DNA of 64,000 nt, from the NCBI RefSeq assembly GCF_018474015.1, contig NZ_JAHCSG010000002.1:124001-188000 (forward strand), written 5' to 3'. The notes under the pieces were generated by a model that did no database searches, was not told where the DNA came from, and was given only the letters and a program-made list of their open reading frames with translations. Both the position numbers and the translations under genes were made by a program. The stretch comes from Williamsia sp. CHRR-6 (GTDB lineage: Bacteria > Actinomycetota > Actinomycetes > Mycobacteriales > Mycobacteriaceae). Shown here piece by piece: positions 37,641 through 46,434 of the stretch (the stretch's first letter is position 1; each line of letters starts with the position of its first letter).

Positions 37641-38684
37641 TCAGGCCTTCAGGTCGGGGTTCTCCTCGTAGACCTCCTTGAGCACCGACAGGTCGAAGAT
37701 GTCGGCACCCTTGAGCGTGTATCCAGCCTTGGCCAGCGCCGCGATGTTCTCCTCGATCAACTGGTCGGTCATCGTCAGCAGCCCGTTGACCTTGGTGTCG
37801 GCCGAGACCACCAGATCGTTCTGGGCGATCGCTTCCTTCTCCTGGTCCTCAACCTTGAGCTTCTGGTCCTTGCCGTACTTGTTGGCGGCCAGCTCGGCAG
37901 ACATCCGGGGGTTGGCCACCGCGTCCTTCCACCCCTGGATCTCGGCCTTGAGGAACTTCTTGAGCTTGTCGCGCTCTTTGTCGATCGTCTCTTGACGCAC
38001 CACCAGCGTCTCAGCCACCAGCGGCAGGTTGTGATCGGCGAACAACAGGGTCTCGGTGGGGAATCCCTGGGCGGCCAAGGTGATCGGCTCGTTGGTGCTG
38101 TAGGCCACCCAGCCGTCCACCTCGCCCTTGGTCAGCGGCGTCGGGTCGTACTGCACGGTGATCTTCTCGACGTCGCTGTCCTTGAGTCCGTTGGCGGTCA
38201 GCAGCGCCTTGAACACGTTCTCGTTGGAGGCCTGCACACCGATCTTGCGGCCCTTCATGTCGGCGGGGGTGGCGATCGGGCTCTTGGCCGAGGACATGAT
38301 GCAGAACGGGTTCTTCTGGTAGGTCGCCGCCACCGTCTTGAGCTTGGCGCCCTGCAGGATCACCGGCGCGGTCAGCTGCGGCGCGGTCATCCCGATCCAC
38401 ACCTTTTTCGCCGTCAGACCTGTCTCCACGCCGGTGCCGGCGCCACCGCCGGTCAGCAGCACCGGGTCGGGGGTGATGCCGGCCGCCTTGTAATAGCCCT
38501 TCTCCAAAGCGAAGTACTCACCGGCGAACTCGATGTTCTTGATCCATGACAACTGCACCTTGATCGCATCAGAACTCGACGACGAGTCCGATCCACAGGC
38601 GGCGAGCAGACTGGAGGCCCCCACCACGCCACCGGCGGCGACGGAGTATCGGAGGAACGAGCGGCGATCGAACGTGGCGGACAT
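37641..38684 (-). CDS. NitT/TauT-type (NMT1/THI5-like) substrate-binding lipoprotein
   Basis: 347 residues. A Tat signal (RRSFLR, Arg 7-8) runs into the lipobox SLLAA-C30, so it is exported folded and lipid-anchored. The mature start VQLSWIKNIEFAGEYFALEKGYYKAAGI is the NMT1/THI5-like motif seen in binding proteins for pyrimidine thiamine precursors or riboflavin. It is last in the minus-strand importer operon, 135 bp after the second permease. No TPP or FMN riboswitch is visible upstream. Confidence 0.85.
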   Translation of the reverse strand: MSATFDRRSFLRYSVAAGGVVGASSLLAACGSDSSSSSDAIKVQLSWIKNIEFAGEYFALEKGYYKAAGITPDPVLLTGGGAGTGVETGLTAKKVWIGMTAPQLTAPVILQGAKLKTVAATYQKNPFCIMSSAKSPIATPADMKGRKIGVQASNENVFKALLTANGLKDSDVEKITVQYDPTPLTKGEVDGWVAYSTNEPITLAAQGFPTETLLFADHNLPLVAETLVVRQETIDKERDKLKKFLKAEIQGWKDAVANPRMSAELAANKYGKDQKLKVEDQEKEAIAQNDLVVSADTKVNGLLTMTDQLIEENIAALAKAGYTLKGADIFDLSVLKEVYEENPDLKA

Positions 38685-38819
38685 GGGTGCTCCTGGGTGG
38701 TCGGTGGTGCTGGGGTCGAATGGGATGAAACGGACGTGGTGGGTGGCGTGAGTTCAGGGTGTGGATGTGATTGTGGGGCAGAACGGTTCGATGCGCAGCG
38801 CATGCGGGAGATGGGGCGT

Positions 38820-39617
38820 TCAGGTGGCCTGACTGCCCATCGCAGACAGCACGATCTTCTCGATCACCCCGACCGCGGCGTAGAGCAGGATGGAGCTGAC
38901 GGTGATCACAGCCACCGACGCCCACAGCTCGTCATATTTCGCGGCGGGCAGCGCCTGCTGCAGCGTGGACCCCAAACCCTGGTTGGTGCCCAACCATTCG
39001 GCCACCGTGGCACCGATCATCGCCCCAGGCACCGACACCTTGGCCGCAGCGAACAGTGACGGCACCGCCGAGGGCAGCTTTGCCATCAGCATCGAGGTGG
39101 CCGGGGTGCCTCCGTAGGCGGTGATGACGTCGTCGATCTGGCGGGGCGCATTGTTCAGCCCGGTCATGATCATCACCAGCGCCGGGAAGAACACGATGAT
39201 GCCTCCCATCACCGCCACGCAGGCCGGTCCACGCCCCACGATGATGGTGATCAGGGGGGTCATCGCCACCAACGGCACCGACCGCAGCAGCATGGCCAAC
39301 GGCATGAACGTCTGGGCGGCGGGTCGGAACATCACGAACACCGCAGCCACCACCACCGCCGCGATCATTCCGGTGGCGAAGCCGATTCCCGTGTCCTGCA
39401 ATGTGATCCCGAGGTTGTGGAAGATGTCCGAGCGGAACGTCTCCGCGGTGGAATCGGTGAACAGGGCCTGATAGACCTCCACCGGGCTGCGGCCGATGAA
39501 GTCGGTGGACGGGAACGCGGCGAGGAAAAGCCACCACAAAGCCAGGATCAAGACGAACGACAGCAGCAGCGAGCCCAGGAAGCGTGCGATGGTGCCGACC
39601 ATCGAGGTGCCGCTCAT
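38820..39617 (-). CDS. NitT/TauT-type ABC importer permease 2
   Basis: 265 residues from ATG 39617, overlapping the previous permease by ATGA. Six predicted helices, with the docking loop ITAYGGTPATSMLMAKLPSAVPSLFAAAKVSVPGAMIGATVAEWLG, typical of the SsuC/TauC/ThiX class. The long upstream extension in the same frame is out-of-frame reading of permease 1 and was rejected. Confidence 0.88.
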   Translation of the reverse strand: MSGTSMVGTIARFLGSLLLSFVLILALWWLFLAAFPSTDFIGRSPVEVYQALFTDSTAETFRSDIFHNLGITLQDTGIGFATGMIAAVVVAAVFVMFRPAAQTFMPLAMLLRSVPLVAMTPLITIIVGRGPACVAVMGGIIVFFPALVMIMTGLNNAPRQIDDVITAYGGTPATSMLMAKLPSAVPSLFAAAKVSVPGAMIGATVAEWLGTNQGLGSTLQQALPAAKYDELWASVAVITVSSILLYAAVGVIEKIVLSAMGSQAT

Positions 39618-40441
39618 CGCGCACCCGACCCGACCCCGGTGAACCACCGGGTGGCCACGGCGGAGATGACCGCCATGATGGCGTAGCCGATGCCAGCCAA
39701 CGCGCCGGTGATCAGGGCAATCGCCCACACCTCGGGGATGGCGGCGCGCTGCTGGGCCAGGATGAGCGCCGGCCCCAACCCGGTTTGGGGGGCGGCGAGG
39801 AACTCGCCCAGGATGGCGCCGAGAACAGCTGCGGGAGCGGCGATCTTGAGGGCACCGAAGATGGCGGGTAGTCCCGCGACAATGCGGACTCGCCACAGTT
39901 GGGCGAAGGCGCCACCACCGTAGACGCGAACGAGATCGAGGCTGGCCTGATGTGGTGAACGCAGCCCGGTGAGCGTGCCGATCATGGTGGTGAAGAAGAC
40001 CGAGATGGCGGCGAGGAACACGATGGAGGTCTTGACCTCGGTGAACGCCACCTGCACGATCGGCGCCACCGCGATCAGCGGCGTGCAGTAGGAGATGATG
40101 GCCAGCTGGGTGGCGACACCTTCCAGCGTCGGCACGATGACCACGACGAGAGCCACGACGATGGCCAGACCGTTGCCCCAGAGGAATCCGGTGAGGGCCG
40201 CCTCCACCGTGGGTCGGGCGTTGGTGGTGTAGAAACCGATGCCCTGATCGCCGATGGCGCTCAGCACCCGCAGCGGGGTGGGGATGGTGCCCTTGAACCA
40301 TTCGAAGACCCCGGCCGCAGTCCACAGGGCGAGAACTGCCGCAAGGCCGATCGCGCCTGCGCCGTAACGGTTTCCGGCTGCACGCACCCCAGACCAGGCG
40401 GTTCCGGGGGCGGGGACCTCGGTCAGCGTCGCCGTGCTCAT
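39614..40441 (-). CDS. NitT/TauT-type ABC importer permease 1
   Basis: 275 residues from ATG 40441. About six helices and the docking loop [44 protein letters not shown]. It overlaps both the ATPase gene upstream and permease 2 downstream. Two distinct permeases, one ATPase and one Thi5-like binding protein together form an importer. Confidence 0.88.
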   Translation of the reverse strand: MSTATLTEVPAPGTAWSGVRAAGNRYGAGAIGLAAVLALWTAAGVFEWFKGTIPTPLRVLSAIGDQGIGFYTTNARPTVEAALTGFLWGNGLAIVVALVVVIVPTLEGVATQLAIISYCTPLIAVAPIVQVAFTEVKTSIVFLAAISVFFTTMIGTLTGLRSPHQASLDLVRVYGGGAFAQLWRVRIVAGLPAIFGALKIAAPAAVLGAILGEFLAAPQTGLGPALILAQQRAAIPEVWAIALITGALAGIGYAIMAVISAVATRWFTGVGSGAR

Positions 40442-41310
40442 GCCTCGGCTCCGGTGAGATCCGCCCCCGTTGTGCCGATCCCAGTGGTGGCGATCCCGGT
40501 GGCGTCGATTCCAGGTGCCTTGCGGCCGAACAACAGTCCGCTCAGGTGATCGTTCAGCGCGTGGAACTCCGGGGTGCGCATCATCTCCGGGACCCGGGGT
40601 CGGGGTAGGTCGATGGGCAGCACCTCGATGATGCGGCCCGGTCGGGGACTCATCACGGCCACCTCATCGGAGAGGAACACTGCCTCGGCGATGCCGTGGG
40701 TGACCATCAGGGTGGTGGCGGGTTTCTCGGTCCAGATGCGCAACAGCTCGATGTTGAGGCGTTGGCGGGTCATGTCGTCGAGGGCGCCGAACGGTTCGTC
40801 GAGCAGCAGTGCGGTGGGCCGCACCACCAACGCGCGGGCGATCGAGACCCGTTGGCGCATACCGCCGGACAGCGTGGCGGGTTTGGCTTTCTCGAACCCG
40901 GTGAGCCCCACCAACTCGATCAGCTCGGCGATCAGGTCATCATCCACCGGCATCCGGGCCACCTGCAACGGCAGTTTGATGTTCGATTCCACGCTGCGCC
41001 ACGGCAGTAGAGCGGAGTCTTGAAAGGCGATGCCCAGACCGTGATCGCGCTGTAGGTCCTTGGGTGAGCGACCGTTCATCAGCGCGCTGCCGGAGGTGGC
41101 CGTCTCCAGACCGGCCAGGATGCGCAGCACCGTCGACTTGCCGCAGCCCGAGGGCCCCAACAGTGACAGGAAGGAGCCCTCGGGGGTCTGCAACGTGACA
41201 TCGTCGAGCGCGGTGACCGTCGAGCGTCGAGACCCGAACGTCTTGGTCAGCCCGGTGATGTCGACACCTGTTCCCGCTGGTCGCGAGGGGGTTGAGGCAG
41301 CTTCAGCCAT
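40438..41310 (-). CDS. NitT/TauT-type ABC importer ATPase
   Basis: 290 residues from ATG 41310. Walker [11 protein letters not shown]-loop [17 protein letters not shown], signature [17 protein letters not shown], Walker [18 protein letters not shown] and switch [25 protein letters not shown], as in SsuB/TauB proteins. The C-terminus carries a short Thr/Gly/Ile-rich quasi-repeat ([18 protein letters not shown]), which is unusual and probably disordered. First gene of the importer operon. Confidence 0.9.
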   Translation of the reverse strand: MAEAASTPSRPAGTGVDITGLTKTFGSRRSTVTALDDVTLQTPEGSFLSLLGPSGCGKSTVLRILAGLETATSGSALMNGRSPKDLQRDHGLGIAFQDSALLPWRSVESNIKLPLQVARMPVDDDLIAELIELVGLTGFEKAKPATLSGGMRQRVSIARALVVRPTALLLDEPFGALDDMTRQRLNIELLRIWTEKPATTLMVTHGIAEAVFLSDEVAVMSPRPGRIIEVLPIDLPRPRVPEMMRTPEFHALNDHLSGLLFGRKAPGIDATGIATTGIGTTGADLTGAEA

Positions 41311-41373
41311 GGTGGCTGACGCTAGGCTGCGCGCGTTGCTTCTGTGTTACGCGCGTGTTACGCGGACTTCTCC

Positions 41374-42630
41374 TCAGCGCAGTGCGTGGGTCCACTTGAC
41401 CCGCGACCCGGTGCGCAGCACCGAGCGCTGGTAGACCCGCGCCGCCACCCAGGCTGTGACCAGGCAGGCGATCACCATGATCACCAGCGTGCCGACGACC
41501 TGCAGTGGGTAGGTGTTGCCGGTGGCGATGCGCATCGGCATCAGGGTGGCTGAGAACGGCGGGATCCAACTGAGGGTTTTCAGGAACGTGGTGTCCAGCG
41601 CATCGAATCCGAAGATGACGGAGTAGAGCATGCCCAGCGACAACACGGTCAGCGGGGCCGAGGCCGAACCCAGTTCCTCCTGACGCGAGACCAGCGCGCC
41701 GGTAGCCGCGTACAGGGTGGCGAAGAAGATGAAGCCGAGGAGGAACCACACGATGCCAACGGCGAACACCGATATCGCGGTACTGGGCAAGGTCAACAGT
41801 CCGGTGGCCGCGCCGGTGATCAGCGCCGCCCCGCCGAGCACCAGCACCTGCAGCAGGGCGATTGCGCCCACGCCGAGAATCTTGCCCCACATCAGGTGCA
41901 GAGGCTTGATGGTGGCCAGCAGCAGTTCCACGATGCGTGAGGTCTTCTCCTCGACCACACCCGAGGCCACGAGTGCACCACCGATCATGATCGCCATCGA
42001 CAACAGACCCGCACCGGCGAACGCGATGACCAGGCGTTGACCCTCGTCCTTGTTCTGCTTCTTGACGCGTACCTCGGTCACCGTGGAGCGTTGCGCGGCA
42101 GCGGTGGCCACCGCGTTCGCGTCCACGCCGCGCTCACCCAGAGCCTGGGTCAACGCGGTCTGTGACACCGCTGATCGCACTATCGCGGCGAGCGTAGCGT
42201 CCGGTTCGTCCTTGCTGATCAGTTGAAACGCGCTGCCCCCGTTGCCTCCTGGTGCCAGGGCGAGCGCGACCTTGCCGTCGGCCACCTGGGCGCGCGCGGC
42301 GGCCGCATCAGCGATCGGGACGATGGTCACCTTCGTCCCGCCTGCCTTGGCGATGGCGGTGATGGGTTGTGAGAGTGCAGGGTTGCCGACCACGCCGATC
42401 TTCTCCGGCTTGTCGGGACCGATGAACACCGACGCAGCGATCAGCCCGCCCACGATGAGTACCAACAGCAGCGCGATGGTGACGAGGAAGGATCGGGTGC
42501 GTGCCCGGGTGGTGATCTCGCGTCGGGCCACCAGACTGATCGACCGCCAGGCGCTGGGTGCGGTCACTGTCTGGGGTCGATCGGATTCTGTTGCTGGAGC
42601 AGCATTCTGGGTTGGGGTGGTGGTGCTCAT
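41374..42630 (-). CDS. ABC-2 type exporter permease, NatB-like
   Basis: 418 residues from ATG 42630. One helix near residues 45-70, a large outer domain (about 75-195), then five to six helices. The segment GVVEEKTSRIVELLLATIKPLHLMWGKILGVG is the diagnostic NatB/YhaP motif of sodium-efflux-like ABC-2 permeases. It overlaps the ATPase gene by ATGA. Substrate unknown. Confidence 0.85.
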   Translation of the reverse strand: MSTTTPTQNAAPATESDRPQTVTAPSAWRSISLVARREITTRARTRSFLVTIALLLVLIVGGLIAASVFIGPDKPEKIGVVGNPALSQPITAIAKAGGTKVTIVPIADAAAARAQVADGKVALALAPGGNGGSAFQLISKDEPDATLAAIVRSAVSQTALTQALGERGVDANAVATAAAQRSTVTEVRVKKQNKDEGQRLVIAFAGAGLLSMAIMIGGALVASGVVEEKTSRIVELLLATIKPLHLMWGKILGVGAIALLQVLVLGGAALITGAATGLLTLPSTAISVFAVGIVWFLLGFIFFATLYAATGALVSRQEELGSASAPLTVLSLGMLYSVIFGFDALDTTFLKTLSWIPPFSATLMPMRIATGNTYPLQVVGTLVIMVIACLVTAWVAARVYQRSVLRTGSRVKWTHALR

Positions 42631-43523
42631 GCGGAGACAACCTCTCGGAAGAGTTCGGTCAGATGGGGGGTGGAGGTGGCGAACTGCCGGACCGGGCCTG
42701 CGGCCAGGGCTGCGGACAGGATCTGCTGGTCGTCGGCGTCGGGGGCCAGGGTGAGCAGCGTGTCGTCGTCGCGGTAGGTCACCTCCAGCACGCCCGGCAG
42801 GTGATCGGCCCAGCGGGTGGCGGTGTCGGGGCCGCTGACCTGCAGGGTGGCTGGTCCACGCGAGCGCAGTTCGGTGACGGTGCCGATGGCCTTCATCTGG
42901 CCGGCGGCGATGATGCCAACCCGGTCGCAGAGCCGTTGGACCAGGTCGAGTTGATGGCTGGAGAACAGCACCGGGATGCCGTGTCCGGCCTTCTCCACCA
43001 ACACATCTGCCATCACGTCCACCGCAACGGGGTCCAGCCCGGAGAACGGCTCGTCGAGCACCAGCACCGAGGGGTCGTGGACCAGGGCGGCGGCCAACTG
43101 GGCGCGTTGCTGGTTGCCCAGGGACAGATCAGCCACGTTGTCGTCGATCCGCGCGGCCAGCCCCAGCCGATCCACCCAATAGTGCACGGAGTGACGGGCC
43201 GCTGCGGCCGAGAGTCCATGCAGCTCAGCCAGATAGCGCAGCTGCGAGCCGACGCTCATCTTCGGGTACAGCCCACGCTCCTCGGGCATGTACCCGATCT
43301 GGCGCCGGATGTCGCCGTCGATCAGTTTCTCTCCCAGTAGAACTCGACCCGAGTCGGCGGCAAGCACGCCGAGGATGATCCGCATGGTGGTCGACTTGCC
43401 TGCGCCGTTGCTGCCGACGAAACCGAAGATCTCGCCGGTCTCCACTCGAAAGCTCATGTCCTGCAGCGCGATCAGATCGCCATAGCGTTTGTGTAGGGAT
43501 TCGATGATGAGGGGGTCGCTCAT
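42627..43523 (-). CDS. ABC-2 type exporter ATPase, NatA-like
   Basis: 298 residues from ATG 43523, which has GGAG 6 bases upstream; the longer frame was rejected. Walker A GSNGAGKST, signature DLSLGNQQRAQLAAALV, Walker B VLVLDEPFSGLDP and switch FSSHQLDLVQRLCD. The C-terminal ~80 residues form the DUF4162-type tail of this class. Partner of the NatB-like permease; 50 bp after the membrane protein gene. Confidence 0.9.
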   Translation of the reverse strand: MSDPLIIESLHKRYGDLIALQDMSFRVETGEIFGFVGSNGAGKSTTMRIILGVLAADSGRVLLGEKLIDGDIRRQIGYMPEERGLYPKMSVGSQLRYLAELHGLSAAAARHSVHYWVDRLGLAARIDDNVADLSLGNQQRAQLAAALVHDPSVLVLDEPFSGLDPVAVDVMADVLVEKAGHGIPVLFSSHQLDLVQRLCDRVGIIAAGQMKAIGTVTELRSRGPATLQVSGPDTATRWADHLPGVLEVTYRDDDTLLTLAPDADDQQILSAALAAGPVRQFATSTPHLTELFREVVSA

Positions 43524-43573
43524 GGCTGCTCCTTGGTCGCGGGTACGGTTCGGGGTTGTGGCGCCGTGGCAGA

Positions 43574-44308
43574 TCACCATGGCGCGGGTCGTGGCGGATC
43601 GAGGTCGCTGGTCCGGACAGTGCTTGCGGGAGTTGATGATTCACTGTGTAGTGGTGCGGTCTGTGGCGATGCCGGTGGTGACTCGGCCACTGACGGGGCT
43701 GCCGCTGGAGGGCTCGGTGGTTCATCAACGACGATGACGTCGGGCCGGTCTTCGGGGTCGGGGTCGTTGGTCCACCACGCGACCAGCAGGGGAGGCAGTG
43801 CCGCAGCGGCGACCACCAGGCTCACCAGCAGGACCCCGACCCCGTAAACGGTGTCACCACGCACGTAGTCCATCGTCGAGCCCATCCAGATCAACATGAG
43901 GTACGGGAAGAAGATCAGCGAGAAGATGGCCCAGTAGCCGAGCGATCGAGCCGAATTGCGTTGGGCCAGCTGAATCTCGTCCAAGGCGCCAACTGGTGCA
44001 TCGATCACCGACCCGGTCACGGTCCGCACCAGGTGCAGGGTGGCGGCCACCCCGGCCAGCCCCGCCACCCACGGCACGAAAAACCAGGTGCTGCCGAACA
44101 CCGCCAGCGTCGCGCCGAGGAGCATGATGACCACCCAGGTGCCGGCGAGCCCGACGAGGCGGCGAAATGTGCGCTGGTTGCGCAGGCTCGGCCACCGGTG
44201 TGCGTTCTTCGCGACCGCCCTCTCGTAGCGGCGGACCCGCCAATCCTCGTAGCGGCGCCACAGCTCAGGTTTGACGTGTTCGGGGATCGCCGAGTGCGGG
44301 TCGGTCAT
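43574..44308 (-). CDS. Hypothetical four-helix membrane protein linked to an XRE regulator
   Basis: 244 residues from ATG 44308, overlapping the XRE gene by ATGA. A charged N-terminus (RRYEDWRVRRYERAVAKN) is followed by two helix pairs (about 52-95 and 125-175) and a Pro/Ser/Asp-rich cytoplasmic tail of about 60 residues. Not recognised. Lying between an XRE regulator and an ABC exporter, it may be an immunity- or sensor-like membrane partner of the exporter. Confidence 0.7.
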   Translation of the reverse strand: MTDPHSAIPEHVKPELWRRYEDWRVRRYERAVAKNAHRWPSLRNQRTFRRLVGLAGTWVVIMLLGATLAVFGSTWFFVPWVAGLAGVAATLHLVRTVTGSVIDAPVGALDEIQLAQRNSARSLGYWAIFSLIFFPYLMLIWMGSTMDYVRGDTVYGVGVLLVSLVVAAAALPPLLVAWWTNDPDPEDRPDVIVVDEPPSPPAAAPSVAESPPASPQTAPLHSESSTPASTVRTSDLDPPRPAPW

Positions 44309-44583
44309 GACGTTGCTCCATTCCGGTTGGCATACAGCTCGGCGGACATGGCCCCGAACTCGTCGCGGCTGAAGACGGCCTCGATCGGCAACTCGAAGAC
44401 CTCGCAGATCCGCATGGCCAGGTCGAGGCTGGGGTAGTTGTCGCCCCGTTCGAGCGCGCCGACCGACTGCACGTTGATCTCGACGAGGTCGGCGAGTTGC
44501 GCTCGCGTCATCTGACGTTCGGCGCGCAAGACGGCAATCCGGTTGTAGATCGGTCGCTGCGGACCACGTCTGACTGGGCTCAC
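44305..44583 (-). CDS. Small XRE-family transcriptional regulator
   Basis: 92 residues from GTG 44583. A Cro/CI-type helix-turn-helix occupies about residues 14-68: NRIAVLRAERQMTRAQLADLVEINVQSVGALERGDNYPSLDLAMRICEVFELPIEAVF. There is no sensor domain. It heads the operon XRE-membrane protein-NatA-NatB. A perfect 15-bp inverted repeat over its promoter suggests autoregulation. Confidence 0.88.
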   Translation of the reverse strand: MSPVRRGPQRPIYNRIAVLRAERQMTRAQLADLVEINVQSVGALERGDNYPSLDLAMRICEVFELPIEAVFSRDEFGAMSAELYANRNGATS

Positions 44584-44584
44584 G

Positions 44585-44618
44585 TGACATAGTGTTGGGA
44601 AAACCCAACACTATGTCA
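44585..44618 (-). promoter_or_regulatory. Perfect 15-bp inverted repeat over the XRE gene promoter
   Basis: TGACATAGTGTTGGG (44585-44599), AAAA, CCCAACACTATGTCA (44604-44618). On the minus strand the outer arm supplies a consensus -35 TTGACA (44614-44619). After 17 bp comes AACACT as a -10, seven bases before the GTG at 44583, so the message may be leaderless. A repressor dimer bound here would cover both promoter elements. Confidence 0.8.
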
Positions 44619-44623
44619 AGTTT

Positions 44624-45313
44624 TTAGTCGGAAATGTTGTGTAGCCGCCGGATGAGCACTGAGTCGCTCCGAAGCACGGACATGACCTGGGTGGCCATCT
44701 CTTCCAGTGCTGGAAACAGATGAAAGCGGGTGGAGCTGACCGGCCGCAGGGCCCGCGGGAACCGCAGCCGCAGCAGTCCGAACTCGGTGAACATCGCGAT
44801 CAAGGCTGTCGTCGAGGCGAACTGCGGGCCGCCGGCCAGTGCCCGGTCGACAGTGGCCGCCAGGTGGTGGATCGGAGATCCGGGGGGCACCGACCAGCCA
44901 GGCCTGGTGAACCCCAACTGCCGCGAGACGCCGGGGACGAGGTGACCGGCCGCCAGAGCGTGCGCACGTGTGTCGGCAAGCACCCGTGGACCGTAGGAGT
45001 CGATGCGACGGATCCAGGAGTGAGCTGGCTTGGGTGGCGAGCCCATCATCGTCGCGATGACCATGTCGAGGTGAACGTTGCCCGTCGGGCTCGGGTCGGC
45101 GACCCTGATCACGCCGCGGTGGAAGAAACCCCCGGATTCGCGGTGGTCGATCCAGATGCGTTGGCGGATGGCCAGATCCAACATGAGGCAGCACGCAATC
45201 GGCAGCGGCAGGTGAATGTCGCCGATGTAGGGCTGCTGCCGAACGGGATCGATGGTGAGCACGATGAACTGTTCGGCAAGGCCGAGGTCCCCGGTGGGCG
45301 GCGGGCGGTTCAT
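44624..45313 (-). CDS. GPP34-family protein (Golgi phosphoprotein 3-like)
   Basis: 229 residues from ATG 45313. GPP34 features: LAEQFIVLTIDPVRQQPYIGDIHLPLPIACCLMLDLAIRQRIWID at the start, then helices with WIRRIDSYGPRVLADTRAHALAAGHL, and FASTTALIAMFTEFGLLRLRFP late. Eukaryotic GOLPH3 binds PtdIns4P; bacterial members are common in actinobacteria but their role is unclear. It overlaps the monooxygenase gene by ATGA. Confidence 0.75.
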   Translation of the reverse strand: MNRPPPTGDLGLAEQFIVLTIDPVRQQPYIGDIHLPLPIACCLMLDLAIRQRIWIDHRESGGFFHRGVIRVADPSPTGNVHLDMVIATMMGSPPKPAHSWIRRIDSYGPRVLADTRAHALAAGHLVPGVSRQLGFTRPGWSVPPGSPIHHLAATVDRALAGGPQFASTTALIAMFTEFGLLRLRFPRALRPVSSTRFHLFPALEEMATQVMSVLRSDSVLIRRLHNISD

Positions 45314-46425
45314 GACGGGGAGTGGTCGTCGCCGAGCAGCTCGGCGACCACCGTCGCCGCCTCGCGGCCGGCCCGGTTGGCGCCGATGGTCGAGGCTGAC
45401 GGCCCGTACCCCAGCAACTGCACGGCAGGCTGTGCGGCGACAACGGTGGCCAGCCGTCCGGTCATGGTGATCCCGCCGCCGGGAGCACGTAGTCGCAGCG
45501 GCGCGAGATGGTCCAGGGCACTGCGGAATCCGGTGTTCCAGAAGATGGTGTCCAGGGCTAGGTCGGCCCGGGTGCCATCGCGCCAGGCGACGCCGTCGGG
45601 GGTGATCACGTCGAACATGGGCATCCAGGTCAGGATGCCGTCGGCCTGCGCCGCCGCGATCGCCGGGGTGCGGTGCAGGCCCGTCACCGAGACGACGGAT
45701 GCGGGCGGCAGCCCGGCCCGCACCCGCTGTTCCACCAGCGCCACCGCCTGACGGCCCGCGTCGGGTGTGAATGGTTCGTCGGCGAACTCTGGTTTTCGGC
45801 GGCTGCACCAGTATGTGGTGACATCGCTTGCGGTGCGGGCGATCTCGATGAGCAACTGCACCGCCGAGATCCCCGCGCCCACCACCAGGACCCGTTCACC
45901 GTCGAAATCGTGAGGGTCGGCGTAGTCGTGGGTGTGCAGCTGGCGACCGGTGAAGGTGTCGATCCCCGATACGTGCGGGATGAACGGCCGGTCCCAGGTG
46001 CCGGTGGCGTTGATGATGGTTCGGGCGTGGATGGTGCACGGGCCATCAGCGGACACCGCAGCGATGACGAAGTGGTCTGGATTGGTTCGGCGCACCGATC
46101 GCACGTGAACGGGTCGGCGGACGGGCAGCGCGAAGCGTTCCTCGTATCGCCGGAAGTAGTCGGCGACGGCAGTGGCGGCCGGCCACGCATCACATTCGAC
46201 GCCGAGTGCGTCGGTGAGTCCCCACCCCGGGAGGTCGTGGACGTGGTTGGCGCCTGCGAGAGTGAGCGTGGGCCAACGGAACTGCCACGCCCCGCCGGGG
46301 GCGGGTGCGTGATCGAGGATGACGAACCGGCCGTCGAGCCCGCGACGTTGCAAGAAATAGCCCGCCGACAGCCCGGCTTGACCGCCGCCGATCACCACGC
46401 AGTTGAGAACGGTGTCGATGGGCAC
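45310..46425 (-). CDS. Flavin-containing NAD(P)-dependent monooxygenase/oxidoreductase
   Basis: 371 residues from ATG 46425. The FAD motif is CVVIGGGQAGLSAGYFLQ (9-26) and the NADPH motif is VLVVGAGISAVQLLIEIAR near 190. ATGTWDRP precedes it as in CzcO/YhiQ-type proteins. A late NTGFRSAL...LLGYGPSASTIGANRAGREAA closes the fold. Its start is 9 bp after the HNH gene stop. The substrate is unknown. Confidence 0.87.
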   Translation of the reverse strand: MPIDTVLNCVVIGGGQAGLSAGYFLQRRGLDGRFVILDHAPAPGGAWQFRWPTLTLAGANHVHDLPGWGLTDALGVECDAWPAATAVADYFRRYEERFALPVRRPVHVRSVRRTNPDHFVIAAVSADGPCTIHARTIINATGTWDRPFIPHVSGIDTFTGRQLHTHDYADPHDFDGERVLVVGAGISAVQLLIEIARTASDVTTYWCSRRKPEFADEPFTPDAGRQAVALVEQRVRAGLPPASVVSVTGLHRTPAIAAAQADGILTWMPMFDVITPDGVAWRDGTRADLALDTIFWNTGFRSALDHLAPLRLRAPGGGITMTGRLATVVAAQPAVQLLGYGPSASTIGANRAGREAATVVAELLGDDHSPS

Positions 46426-46434
46426 GCGAGAACA

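Noticed and set aside
41311-41373. TPP or FMN riboswitch ahead of the Thi5-like importer operon
   Set aside because: The gap is only 63 bp and lacks the conserved riboswitch core sequences.
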